From Paenibacillus nasutitermitis (lineage in GTDB: Bacteria; Bacillota; Bacilli; Paenibacillales; Paenibacillaceae), in NCBI RefSeq assembly GCF_014641075.1, contig NZ_BMHP01000004.1, positions 248,001-312,000 on the forward strand: a stretch of DNA of 64,000 nt, read 5' to 3'. Shown here piece by piece: positions 15,849-24,436 of the stretch (position 1 is the first letter of the stretch; every line of letters begins with the position of its first letter). Both the position numbers and the translations under genes were made by a program. The notes under the pieces are model-generated. The model had not been told where the DNA came from. It saw only the letters and a list, made by a program, of their open reading frames with translations, and did no database searches.

Positions 15849-16889
15849 TTGAAGGCGCATATTATGTATGAATACGGATTAGACTTAGTTCCTTACGGCA
15901 CTAGTTATATAAGACTTTTGTTGCCCTTTAAACACAAATCAAATGAATTAATCACAGTTACGTCAGGGACAGACATCGATGATCTTGCTTCTGATGTTTA
16001 TATTGTTGAAAGACTGTGGCGACCAGATATTAACCTGAATATGGCTGAAAATCTGATAAAAAGAATTAAAAGGGCTAGAAAAAAATTGATTTATACTTTA
16101 GATGATAACCTTTTGGACTTGGCATTTAACCGAGGAGGAGCGATTTGGCCCACGAATGAGCAAAAAAATATCATTCGCTTATTTGCAAAAGAAGCGGATG
16201 GAGTAATAGTATCAACAGTACCACTTAAAGAAAGATTTGATAAATTCAATAAAAAAGTTATAGTTGTAGAGAATGCGATTGATGATAAACTGCAAGGTGT
16301 CGAAATGGTTAGGAAAGACCAGCCTTCTGATGAGGTTGTTTTTGGATATATGGGAACTCCATCTCATGAAGCTGACCTTAAGATGATTTTGCCAGCTATC
16401 AGAGAAGTATTAACAAAGAATGATAATGTCAGATTTGAAATTATTGGTGTTATGGAACAACAATATATAAATAAAGTGTTTGGTAATTTAAACGTGAAAC
16501 TTTTAAATACCACCGGAAATGTTGAATATCCTAAATTTAGAAAATGGATGGGGAATACTGTGAATTGGGATTTTGCACTTGCCCCACTGGAAGAAAATCG
16601 TTTCTCTAAATGTAAATCCGATATTAAAGTGCTGGATTATGGAATTCTCAAGATCCCTGGGATTTATAGTGATGTAAGTATCTATAGAGAGAATGTGAGG
16701 CATCTCCAGAATGGTTATTTAACTAATAATGATAATGAACATTGGTTTGAGGCTGTTGAGTTTATGATTAGGAATAAGGATGTTCGAGATAGACTAGCAG
16801 ACAATGTATATAAGTATACCAAAACAAACAGAACATTAGATGTATCTGCACACCGATGGGGTGAAGCAGTAAGACAAATCGTAAATTAG
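15849..16889 (+). CDS. Glycosyltransferase, GT4-like
   Basis: A 346-residue cytoplasmic protein with two Rossmann-like halves. Visible blocks are KKLIYTLDDNLLDL, the linker FGYMGTPSHEADLKMI that starts the nucleotide-sugar-binding half, and FSKCKSDIKVLDYG in place of the usual Glu-x7-Glu motif. It probably transfers one sugar in building the exported glycan; donor and acceptor cannot be read from the sequence. The start is taken as TTG 15849 with GGGGGGG upstream; an ATG five codons later (15864) is an alternative. The gene lies 18 bases after the large fusion gene and shares its strong AT bias, so it belongs to the same cassette. Confidence 0.75.
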   Translation: MKAHIMYEYGLDLVPYGTSYIRLLLPFKHKSNELITVTSGTDIDDLASDVYIVERLWRPDINLNMAENLIKRIKRARKKLIYTLDDNLLDLAFNRGGAIWPTNEQKNIIRLFAKEADGVIVSTVPLKERFDKFNKKVIVVENAIDDKLQGVEMVRKDQPSDEVVFGYMGTPSHEADLKMILPAIREVLTKNDNVRFEIIGVMEQQYINKVFGNLNVKLLNTTGNVEYPKFRKWMGNTVNWDFALAPLEENRFSKCKSDIKVLDYGILKIPGIYSDVSIYRENVRHLQNGYLTNNDNEHWFEAVEFMIRNKDVRDRLADNVYKYTKTNRTLDVSAHRWGEAVRQIVN

Positions 16890-16896
16890 ATTAGGT

Positions 16897-18219
16897 GTGG
16901 TTATTCTGGAAAAAAAGAAGATAATAATTGTTTCCTCAGATGTTATTGGAGAAAATATGGCAGGTCCAGGCATAAGGTACTGGAACTTTGCTAAGGTGTT
17001 GTCTCAATATTTTGAAGTAGTATTGTTCACCCCCAATCATTGTGAATTGGAAGCAGATTTCGTAATTAAAAACATTAATAAAAGTCAATTGATAGAAGAA
17101 CTTAATAATTCTACTTGTATAATCGTACAAGGAATGACACTTTGGAATCATTCCTATATTAGAAATTATAATGCATCCATTATTGTTGATTTATACGATC
17201 CTTTTATTTTTGAAAATATCGAGATATTTAATGATGATATTCAAGCCCATCGCGCCTCTCTCTCTATATTGATGGATCAATTGTATTTTGGAGACTACTT
17301 TATCTGTGCATCTGAGAAACAAAAGGATTTTTGGTTAGGTATGTTGGCTGCTATTAATCGTATCAATCCCATTGAATATAAATTGGATAAGACGTTTAAT
17401 CATCTGATTGGGGTTGTCCCCTTTGGAATGGAGTCTATTAAACCTAATAAAAACAGGTTGGTATTAAAGGGGATAGTTCCAGGTATTGAAAAAAATGATA
17501 AAGTGATTATTTGGGGAGGGGGGATATGGGATTGGCTTGATCCTTTGACTGCAATTAGAGGAATGGATATTTTAAGTAAGAGACGTGTTGATATCAAGCT
17601 ATTCTTCATGGGTATTAATCCACCTAATTCAAATTTAATTATAATGGAGAATGTAAAAAAAACGCTTGATTTAAGTGATTCCTTAGGACTTACAAATAAC
17701 ATTGTTTTTTTTAACAAATGGACGGAATACAACGATAGGCATAATTATTTACTTGAATCAGATATTGGGTTGAATTTGCACTACAATCATATTGAAACAA
17801 GGTTTTCTTATAGGACAAGAATGTTGGATTACATATGGTGTGGTCTCCCAATTATTACAACTAAGGGCGATGTACTATCTGAGTTTGTTCACAGTAATAA
17901 TCTAGGGAGGGTAATATCTCCGGAGGATCCATATGAATTTGCGACAGCTGTGGAAGAAGTGTTTTCACAAAACGATATATTTATTAAGGGTGGTTCTGAA
18001 CTAGTAAATAGAATGAGTTGGGAAAATTCAATATTACCATTAATTGATTATTGTGAACATCCAAGAAAATCGATTGGAAAATCTAGAACCTACAAACTTA
18101 ATAACTTACTTAAAGGAAGAACACATCACTTAGCAATTAAGGCGATATCCTATATAAAAGGTGGTAGGAGTAATGAATTGATGAGGAAATTATATGCAAG
18201 ACTACTTAATAAAAGCTAA
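16897..18219 (+). CDS. Glycosyltransferase, GT4 family
   Basis: 440 residues with the N-terminal signature ENMAGPGIRYWNFAKVLS, found in many GT4 enzymes, then VIIWGGGIWDWLDPLTAIRGM opening the donor-binding half, and RFSYRTRMLDYIWCGLPIITTKGD as the donor-site helix. A C-terminal tail of about 45 basic residues may touch the membrane. Start is GTG 16897, 7 bases after the previous stop; its ribosome site (TTAGG) is weak, so translation may depend on coupling. It is probably one of the chain-building enzymes of the glycan locus; sugar specificity is unknown. Confidence 0.78.
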   Translation: MVILEKKKIIIVSSDVIGENMAGPGIRYWNFAKVLSQYFEVVLFTPNHCELEADFVIKNINKSQLIEELNNSTCIIVQGMTLWNHSYIRNYNASIIVDLYDPFIFENIEIFNDDIQAHRASLSILMDQLYFGDYFICASEKQKDFWLGMLAAINRINPIEYKLDKTFNHLIGVVPFGMESIKPNKNRLVLKGIVPGIEKNDKVIIWGGGIWDWLDPLTAIRGMDILSKRRVDIKLFFMGINPPNSNLIIMENVKKTLDLSDSLGLTNNIVFFNKWTEYNDRHNYLLESDIGLNLHYNHIETRFSYRTRMLDYIWCGLPIITTKGDVLSEFVHSNNLGRVISPEDPYEFATAVEEVFSQNDIFIKGGSELVNRMSWENSILPLIDYCEHPRKSIGKSRTYKLNNLLKGRTHHLAIKAISYIKGGRSNELMRKLYARLLNKS

Positions 18220-18257
18220 AGAATTTAATATTAGGAATGGATGGAGACCCTTATAAC

Positions 18258-19688
18258 ATGAATGAGTCAAATAAAACGGAGTATCTTTTTCTTAAATTAT
18301 CTCTTCTTTTTGGGTTATTATATATCTTTATTATCCCTCCTATTCAAGTCGCTGACGAAGGAAACCATTTTAAAAAAGCCTATTTGGTATCGAATTTAAA
18401 ATTACTACCAGAAATGAAGGACGGACAATTTGGAAGTTATTATCCATCTTCACTGCTGGAATTTGAAGATAGTAATACATATCTTATAAGAAGCGTGGAT
18501 AATAAATATAATTATAGTAAATTTTTATCTGACTTTTCCGCACCGAAGTCATATAGTGATAAGACCTTTATTACTTATAGTACCTCAAAGACCCACCCAT
18601 TATTATATTTACCTCAATCATTGATGATGGGAATAATAAAGGTCCTCACAATATATGATCATAATCTTATGACTCCAGGTATGTACTTATATGCAGGTAG
18701 ATTAGGAAATTTACTTTTTTTCATTGCTTGTATTTACTTCGCGATTCGTATATCTCCAATTTATAAGAACTTAATACTATTGTTAGGAATTATGCCGATG
18801 ACACTAACACTTGCTGCTTCAGTAAGTTATGATGGTATGGTAATTGGCATTTCAATTCTACTTATTGCAACATTTTTTAAATTTGCATATGATAACAATC
18901 TTAAAGTAATTGGTCGAAAAGAAATAATAATTTTATGTCTTTTTGCAGTTGCATTAATTGAGTTGAAAAGTATTTATTATCCAATTTTATTTTTATTTTT
19001 TTTGATTCCAAAAAATAAATTTAGCACAAAAAAAGATTACATCCTTAAGTTTGTTTATATGTTTTTTTCTGGAATCGTATCTCATTTATTATGGATTATG
19101 ACTACCAATTTATATGTAGCAGCAGTAGGAGATTCATCAAAGTATATATCAGATCAGTTGCATTACATTATAACTAATCCATTTGATTTTATTTTAGTGA
19201 TACTTAGAACTTTCAAACATTTATACTCATTTTATTTAAATAGTTTCATAGGTAATCTTGGATGGCTAGATACGCCATTTCCATATATCTTTATTTTATT
19301 ATTTGCACTTTTATTGATAGTTATCGCTGTAATTGATGTAGATAAAGATATTAGAATTTTGTATAAATCCAAGTTACTGTTTTTGGCCATCATGATAACT
19401 ATTGTAGTTCTACTTGAGACATCACTCTACTTGATATGGACATCAATTCCGAGTAACGGTGGAATCGGAAATTCAATTGTGATAGGTGTTCAAGGCCGTT
19501 ACTTTATTCCTTTTGCAATAATTGGTTTAGTATGTTTATATTCAAATAAGTTAATTCATTTGAAGATTGTAAATGCAATCAGAGATAAATTGCTTAAACT
19601 TATCCCAACAATTGCTATATACACGTGTCTATTAACAACGTTTATATTGGTTATTCGATATTGGATTTCTAATGCACCAATTCAATAG
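18258..19688 (+). CDS. Polytopic membrane protein, DUF2142-like (possible GT-C glycosyltransferase)
   Basis: A 476-residue protein with about ten membrane segments. Right after the first segment comes IPPIQVADEGNHFKKAYLVS, close to the PPFQVPDE..HF.RAY block that marks DUF2142. An acidic pair in the first outer loop is also the hallmark of GT-C enzymes, which use polyprenyl-phosphate sugars outside the membrane. The ATG at 18258 is preferred because GGAGA lies 10 bases upstream; an in-frame ATG at 18237 lacks spacing to a ribosome site. The following three genes can make and flip a polyprenyl-phosphate sugar, so this protein is the natural candidate for the final transferase. That role is inference. 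Confidence 0.68.
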   Translation: MNESNKTEYLFLKLSLLFGLLYIFIIPPIQVADEGNHFKKAYLVSNLKLLPEMKDGQFGSYYPSSLLEFEDSNTYLIRSVDNKYNYSKFLSDFSAPKSYSDKTFITYSTSKTHPLLYLPQSLMMGIIKVLTIYDHNLMTPGMYLYAGRLGNLLFFIACIYFAIRISPIYKNLILLLGIMPMTLTLAASVSYDGMVIGISILLIATFFKFAYDNNLKVIGRKEIIILCLFAVALIELKSIYYPILFLFFLIPKNKFSTKKDYILKFVYMFFSGIVSHLLWIMTTNLYVAAVGDSSKYISDQLHYIITNPFDFILVILRTFKHLYSFYLNSFIGNLGWLDTPFPYIFILLFALLLIVIAVIDVDKDIRILYKSKLLFLAIMITIVVLLETSLYLIWTSIPSNGGIGNSIVIGVQGRYFIPFAIIGLVCLYSNKLIHLKIVNAIRDKLLKLIPTIAIYTCLLTTFILVIRYWISNAPIQ

Positions 19689-19730
19689 TTTTTTTAAATT
19701 ATTAAACGTTTGTGAAAGGATGAGGGCTTG

Positions 19731-20435
19731 ATGAACAAGATCCTGATAATTATTCCGGCTTTTAACGAAGAATATAATATTGAAAATCTGGTGAAAGAAA
19801 TTAAGTTGGTAGCAGATATTAATTTAGATATACTAGTAATAAATGATTGTTCGACCGATAACACTGAACTTGTCTGTAAAAATTCAGGAGTAAGAACAAT
19901 TAATTTGCCAAGTAATTTAGGAATTGGTGGAGCGGTACAAACTGGCTACAAATTTGCTTTGAAAAATAAGTATGAGATTGCAATTCAAGTTGATGGTGAT
20001 GGGCAACATAGGCCAGAGTATATAAAAGAGCTTATCCGGCCTATACTTGACAATGAAGCAGATATGGTAATTGGATCAAGATATATTAACAAAGAAGGCT
20101 TTCAATCTACCAAACTTAGACGTATAGGCATTATTTACTTTTCCAAGTTGTTGCATCTATTAACGAACCAGGTGATAACAGATCCAACATCTGGTTTCAG
20201 AGCATGCAACGATAAAGTGATACAGTTATTCTCTAAAAGATATCCTGTTGACTATCCAGAACCAGAGTCAATCATGTTTTTAAAAAGAAATAAATATATT
20301 ATCAAGGAAATTCCTGTCCAAATGAAAGCCCGAATGGGGGGAGTTTCATCCATAAGTTCTTTAAAATCTGTTTATTACATGACTAAAGTTTCACTAGCTA
20401 TATTAATAGATAAGATGCGTAAACAAATCGTATAG
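19731..20435 (+). CDS. GT2 glycosyltransferase, polyprenyl-phosphate sugar synthase type
   Basis: A 234-residue single-domain GT2 enzyme. The donor site reads ILIIIPAFNEEYNIENLVKE, then LVINDCSTDNT, IQVDGDGQHRPEYI (the DxD-type metal site) and IGSRYINKEG. This is the pattern of dolichol-phosphate-mannose-synthase and GtrB/GacI-like enzymes, which transfer a sugar from a nucleotide donor to a polyprenyl phosphate on the inner membrane face. No C-terminal membrane pair is present. ATG 19731 is chosen with GAGGG upstream; a TTG one codon earlier is possible. The next gene encodes a DUF2304 protein, the usual partner of such enzymes. Confidence 0.85.
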   Translation: MNKILIIIPAFNEEYNIENLVKEIKLVADINLDILVINDCSTDNTELVCKNSGVRTINLPSNLGIGGAVQTGYKFALKNKYEIAIQVDGDGQHRPEYIKELIRPILDNEADMVIGSRYINKEGFQSTKLRRIGIIYFSKLLHLLTNQVITDPTSGFRACNDKVIQLFSKRYPVDYPEPESIMFLKRNKYIIKEIPVQMKARMGGVSSISSLKSVYYMTKVSLAILIDKMRKQIV

Positions 20436-20445
20436 GAGAAAATAA

Positions 20446-20817
20446 ATGATAACATTGAAGCTTCAAATACTTTTGTTTTCAGGATCTATCGTTTGCTTCT
20501 TTGTACTCGTTAATTTAATTAGAAAGTACAGACTTGAATTAAAGTACTCCATGCTCTGGCTTTTCATAATGCTAGTTGTACTTATTCTATCTGTCTTCCC
20601 AAATGCTTTTGTTCTTATCTCAAATGTTATGGGAATCGAAATGCCAGTTAATGCATTATTTTTATTAGTTTCATTTATTTTGATTTTAATTATGTTCTCG
20701 CTAACCGCTACTGTGTCTCGTTCTACTATAAAAATAAAAGAAATGTCACAGGAGATAGGCTTACTAAAATATCAAATTGAACAATTAGAAAGTAAGAACA
20801 ATGATTTTGTTCGTTAG
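20446..20817 (+). CDS. Small membrane protein, DUF2304 family
   Basis: 123 residues: three hydrophobic segments, the block KYRLELKYSMLWLFIMLVV typical of DUF2304, and a C-terminal charged helix (residues about 95-120) likely to form a short coiled coil. GacJ of the group A streptococcal carbohydrate locus, a small membrane protein of this kind, binds and stimulates the GT2 enzyme GacI. Here too the gene follows a GT2 gene, with a 10-base gap and TAGGAG before the ATG. A stimulatory partner role is therefore inferred. Confidence 0.8.
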   Translation: MITLKLQILLFSGSIVCFFVLVNLIRKYRLELKYSMLWLFIMLVVLILSVFPNAFVLISNVMGIEMPVNALFLLVSFILILIMFSLTATVSRSTIKIKEMSQEIGLLKYQIEQLESKNNDFVR

Positions 20818-20829
20818 GAGTTTGTATAA

Positions 20830-21174
20830 ATGAATTACTTGCTGCTGTTAATCAATATTTTGTTTCTTGCATGTGGGCAAGTGTTTTTTAAATTAGGGCT
20901 GGAACAAATGGGTGGTGTTAACATAAGTAATGCGTGGAAGGCATTATTTGTACCGCAGGTTATTATAGGTTTGGTTATGTATGTAATAGCTACACTACTC
21001 TGGTTTATTATTTTGTCGAGAATGCCATTGAGTTTAGCATATCCTATTCAAAGTTTTGCTTATGTTTTAGGGATTCTTGCGGCGCTATTTATATTTAATG
21101 AAGAAGTTTCCCTGGCTAAATGGATGGGCATGGGTATTATAATGATTGGAGTTGTATTTATAGCAGCGGATTGA
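20830..21174 (+). CDS. Small four-helix membrane protein, SMR/EamA-like (possible lipid-sugar flippase)
   Basis: 114 residues with four membrane helices. ILFLACGQVFFKLGLEQMGG in helix 1 and SLAYPIQSFAYVLGILAALFIFNEEVS across helices 3-4 match the small multidrug resistance/EamA half-transporter fold, also used by ArnE/ArnF-like undecaprenyl-phosphate sugar flippases. It follows the DUF2304 gene by 12 bases with GGAG before the ATG. Given the neighbours, flipping a polyprenyl-phosphate sugar is more likely than drug export. It is the last strongly AT-rich gene before rmlA. Confidence 0.78.
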   Translation: MNYLLLLINILFLACGQVFFKLGLEQMGGVNISNAWKALFVPQVIIGLVMYVIATLLWFIILSRMPLSLAYPIQSFAYVLGILAALFIFNEEVSLAKWMGMGIIMIGVVFIAAD

Positions 21175-21221
21175 GATTTTAACGTTGAATTTTATATCAA
21201 TTAATAAAATTGGAGGTTGAC

Positions 21222-21965
21222 ATGAAAGGCATAATCCTAGCAGGCGGTACAGGCTCACGTCTTTATCCCCTAACAAAAGTAACCAACAAACACTTATTGC
21301 CAGTCGGCAAATACCCAATGATCTTTCACTCTATCGCCAAACTCAAAGAAGCAGATATTCAGGATGTACTTATTGTCACGGGGAAAGATCATATGGGCGA
21401 TGTTGTGAATTTATTAGGCAGTGGACATGAGTTCGGTATGACCTTCACCTACAAAGTCCAGGACGAAGCCGGCGGTATCGCCCAAGCATTGGGTCTGGCT
21501 GAGCAATTCGTCAACGGTGACCAAATGGTTGTCATCTTAGGAGACAATGTATTCAATGATAGTATCGCAACCTTTGCTGATAACTTTCGTCAACAAAACA
21601 AGGGCGCAAAGATTCTTATTCAAGAGGTTCATGATCCGCAGCGTTATGGTGTGGCGGAATTGGACGGGGACAGAATTCTCTCAATTGAAGAAAAACCGCA
21701 GAAACCTAAAAGCAGTTATGCAGTAACGGGAATATATATGTATGATAGCCGTGTGTTTGAAATCGTGCGGACGTTGAAGCCATCTGGACGTGGAGAATTG
21801 GAAATTACTGATGTGAATAATGCTTATATCGAAAGCAACGAACTCTCCTACGACATTCTGCAAGGATGGTGGACGGATGCGGGTACGCATGCTTCACTGA
21901 CCAAAGCTAACGAACTAGCGAAAGATATCATATTTGGAGAAGAATTTGGAAAACTAAAATTGTAG
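21222..21965 (+). CDS. rmlA: Glucose-1-phosphate thymidylyltransferase
   Basis: 247 residues; makes dTDP-glucose, the first step of dTDP-L-rhamnose synthesis. Nucleotide loop ILAGGTGSRLYPLTKVTNKHLLP, metal-site VILGDNVF, sugar-site SIEEKPQKPKSSYAVTGIYMYD and GRGELEITDVNNAY are all intact. It is of the short class found in Bacilli and actinomycetes. GGAGG lies 6 bases before ATG 21222. The gene opens rmlACBD and sits at the composition boundary: its first third is still fairly AT-rich and the genes after it are G/C-rich. Confidence 0.95.
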   Translation: MKGIILAGGTGSRLYPLTKVTNKHLLPVGKYPMIFHSIAKLKEADIQDVLIVTGKDHMGDVVNLLGSGHEFGMTFTYKVQDEAGGIAQALGLAEQFVNGDQMVVILGDNVFNDSIATFADNFRQQNKGAKILIQEVHDPQRYGVAELDGDRILSIEEKPQKPKSSYAVTGIYMYDSRVFEIVRTLKPSGRGELEITDVNNAYIESNELSYDILQGWWTDAGTHASLTKANELAKDIIFGEEFGKLKL

Positions 21966-21987
21966 AAAAAAAGCAGGTGAGATGCAT

Positions 21988-22545
21988 ATGAAAATCATAG
22001 ATACAAAGCTTCCTGGTGTGAAACTGATTGAACCGGCTGTATTCGGCGATCACCGGGGCTTTTTCACGGAAAGTTATAATGAAGCCACCTTCAGAGCCAA
22101 TGGAATTAGCCAAGCTTTCGTTCAAGATAACCACTCCTTGTCCGTAGAGACAGGCGTGCTGCGCGGTCTGCACTATCAACTAAATCCCAAAGCACAGACA
22201 AAGCTTGTCCGTGTAACAGCAGGAGCAATCTATGATGTTATCGTTGACATACGCAAAGGTTCTCCGACATTCGGTCAATGGCAAGGCTTCGTCCTCACCG
22301 CAGCGAACAAACGGCAGCTTCTTGTTCCCCAAGGCTTTGCCCACGGTTTCTGCACCATCGTTCCCAACAGCGAAGTACAATACAAGGTAGATGCCCTCTA
22401 TTCCCCTGAACATGACCGCGGCATCGCCTGGAATGATCCTGCGCTAGGAATCGATTGGCCAACGTCCAATCCGATTTTGTCAGATAAAGACACCAAGCAT
22501 CCGCTGCTGGCGGATGCCGAGATGAATTTTGTTTATGAAGGGTGA
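21988..22545 (+). CDS. rmlC: dTDP-4-dehydrorhamnose 3,5-epimerase
   Basis: A 185-residue cupin that epimerises C3 and C5 of dTDP-4-keto-6-deoxyglucose. Conserved blocks are GDHRGFFTESYNEATF, FVQDNHSLS, GVLRGLHYQ with the catalytic His, VDIRKGSPTFGQW, VPQGFAHGF and YSPEHDRGIAWNDP. The ATG at 21988 has AGGTGA eight bases upstream; the ATG two codons earlier is too close to it. It is 22 bases after rmlA, and rmlB follows within 11 bases. Confidence 0.95.
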   Translation: MKIIDTKLPGVKLIEPAVFGDHRGFFTESYNEATFRANGISQAFVQDNHSLSVETGVLRGLHYQLNPKAQTKLVRVTAGAIYDVIVDIRKGSPTFGQWQGFVLTAANKRQLLVPQGFAHGFCTIVPNSEVQYKVDALYSPEHDRGIAWNDPALGIDWPTSNPILSDKDTKHPLLADAEMNFVYEG

Positions 22546-22556
22546 GTCATAACGCG

Positions 22557-23579
22557 ATGAAACTGTTAATCACCGGCGGTGCCGGCTTTATTGGAAGCAA
22601 CTTTGTCCTGTACATGGCAAAGAACTACCCCGATTACCAACTTATTAACGTCGATGCGCTCACTTATGCGGGGAACCTGGAAAATCTGCGCAGTGTTGAG
22701 CAGCATCCGAACTACCGCTTTGTCAAAGCGGACATTGCGGACCGCGCGGCGATGGAACCGCTGCTTGCGGACGGTGTCGATATTGTGGTGAATTTTGCCG
22801 CTGAATCGCATGTGGACCGCAGCATCCTGGAACCGGAAATCTTCGTCCGCACGAATATTATGGGGACCCAGACGCTGCTGGATCTCGCCAAGAAGTATAA
22901 CATCTCCAAGTTTGTTCAAGTGTCCACCGATGAAGTATACGGTACACTCGGCGATACGGGGCTCTTCACGGAAGAGACGCCGCTTGCGGCGAACAGTCCG
23001 TATTCCGCCAGCAAGGCAGGGGCGGATCTGCTGGTTCGCGCGTATCACGAAACGTTCGGCCTGAACGTCAATATTACGCGCTGCTCCAACAACTATGGAC
23101 CGTACCAGTTCCCGGAGAAACTGATTCCGCTGATGATTCAGAACGCCCTTAACGACAAGCCGCTTCCGGTATACGGCGACGGCCTGAATGTCCGTGACTG
23201 GCTGTACGTCGAAGACCACTGCAGTGCGATCGACCTGGTACTCCATAAGGGACGTTCCGGAGAAGTCTACAATGTCGGCGGACGCAACGAACGCAATAAT
23301 CTTCAAGTGGTTCGTACCATTCTTGCAGAGCTGGGCAAACCGGAATCGCTCATCACATATGTAACCGACCGTCTTGGCCATGACCGGCGTTATGCGATCG
23401 ATGCCGACAAGATCCGCAATGAGCTTGGCTGGCAGCCCAAATATGATTACGAGAACGGCATCAAGGAAACGGTGCGCTGGTATCTGGAGCACAGCGAGTG
23501 GATGGAGCAGATCCTTTCTGGTGCATACCAGGATTATTTCAAGACGCAGTATGGCGACCGGCTGGGAACAAACTCATGA
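22557..23579 (+). CDS. rmlB: dTDP-glucose 4,6-dehydratase
   Basis: A 340-residue extended SDR enzyme, the second step in dTDP-rhamnose synthesis. NAD site TGGAGFIGSNFV, VNFAAESHVDRSI, the catalytic triad blocks STDEVYG and YSASKAGAD, and the substrate block GDGLNVRDWLYVEDHC are all present. ATG 22557 is chosen with GGGTGAG upstream; a GTG five codons earlier overlaps rmlC. It overlaps rmlD by four bases (ATGA), so the pair is coupled. Codon use is G/C-rich, unlike the genes before rmlA. Confidence 0.96.
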   Translation: MKLLITGGAGFIGSNFVLYMAKNYPDYQLINVDALTYAGNLENLRSVEQHPNYRFVKADIADRAAMEPLLADGVDIVVNFAAESHVDRSILEPEIFVRTNIMGTQTLLDLAKKYNISKFVQVSTDEVYGTLGDTGLFTEETPLAANSPYSASKAGADLLVRAYHETFGLNVNITRCSNNYGPYQFPEKLIPLMIQNALNDKPLPVYGDGLNVRDWLYVEDHCSAIDLVLHKGRSGEVYNVGGRNERNNLQVVRTILAELGKPESLITYVTDRLGHDRRYAIDADKIRNELGWQPKYDYENGIKETVRWYLEHSEWMEQILSGAYQDYFKTQYGDRLGTNS

Positions 23580-24436
23580 CAGCAGGCAGCGCGAACCTGA
23601 AAATCCTCGTCACCGGCGCAAATGGTCAATTGGGAGCTGAACTCGTTCATCTCTCTGCAGATGGTTATACGATTCAAGGATACGGCCGTGATGCGCTGGA
23701 CATCACGGACCTCGGGCAGTGCCGGCAGGTCATGGCACAGTTCAGTCCGGATGCTGTGATCCACTGTGCCGCTTATACTGCCGTTGACAAGGCCGAGTCC
23801 GAACGGGACGAGGCTTTTCGCGTTAATGCGGCCGGAACGCGGAATCTGGCGATCGTTTCAAGGGAAGTGGGAGCCAAGCTTTGTTATATCAGCACCGACT
23901 ATGTGTTTGACGGCACAAGTGAGATCCCCTACAATGAAATCGACCGCACGAACCCGCAGACGGTATATGGCAAGTCCAAGCTTGCGGGCGAACAGGCGGT
24001 AACGTCTCTGCATGACCGTTATTTTATTGTCCGTACCTCTTGGGTATACGGTAAATACGGCCAAAATTTTGTGAAAACGATGCTGAAGCTCGGCCGCGAG
24101 AAGGATGAGCTTAAGGTCGTGCATGATCAGATCGGCTCCCCAACCTATACGCTTGATCTTGCTCTTTTCCTGCTAGAGCTTGTCCGGACAGAATGTTACG
24201 GCATTTATCATGCCTCGAATACAGGTGTCTGCTCCTGGTATGAATTCGCCGTGGCGATCTTCGAGGAGAGCGGCATCGCCATCAAGCTTGAACCTTGTGC
24301 AACCAGTGACTTCCCGCGCCCGGCTCCAAGACCCGCCTTCTCGGTGATGGATCATTCATCCATCCGCGTGAACGGTTTAACGGACTTAAGGCCATGGCGG
24401 GAGGCGCTCAATCATTATTTAGAGGATGATCAGTAA
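23576..24436 (+). CDS. rmlD: dTDP-4-dehydrorhamnose reductase
   Basis: A 286-residue SDR enzyme that reduces the 4-keto group to give dTDP-L-rhamnose. LVTGANGQLGAELV is the NADP loop; YISTDYVFDG and YGKSKLAGE hold the catalytic Tyr and Lys; VRTSWVYG is a further family block. ATG 23576 overlaps the rmlB stop, and the frame's earlier codons lie inside rmlB and are not used. The stop overlaps the start of the next glycosyltransferase by one base, so the operon continues. Confidence 0.95.
   Translation: MTAGSANLKILVTGANGQLGAELVHLSADGYTIQGYGRDALDITDLGQCRQVMAQFSPDAVIHCAAYTAVDKAESERDEAFRVNAAGTRNLAIVSREVGAKLCYISTDYVFDGTSEIPYNEIDRTNPQTVYGKSKLAGEQAVTSLHDRYFIVRTSWVYGKYGQNFVKTMLKLGREKDELKVVHDQIGSPTYTLDLALFLLELVRTECYGIYHASNTGVCSWYEFAVAIFEESGIAIKLEPCATSDFPRPAPRPAFSVMDHSSIRVNGLTDLRPWREALNHYLEDDQ

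Noticed and set aside
22566..23492. 308-codon frame on the minus strand opposite rmlB
   Set aside because: Antisense shadow of a well-supported gene caused by G/C-rich codons.
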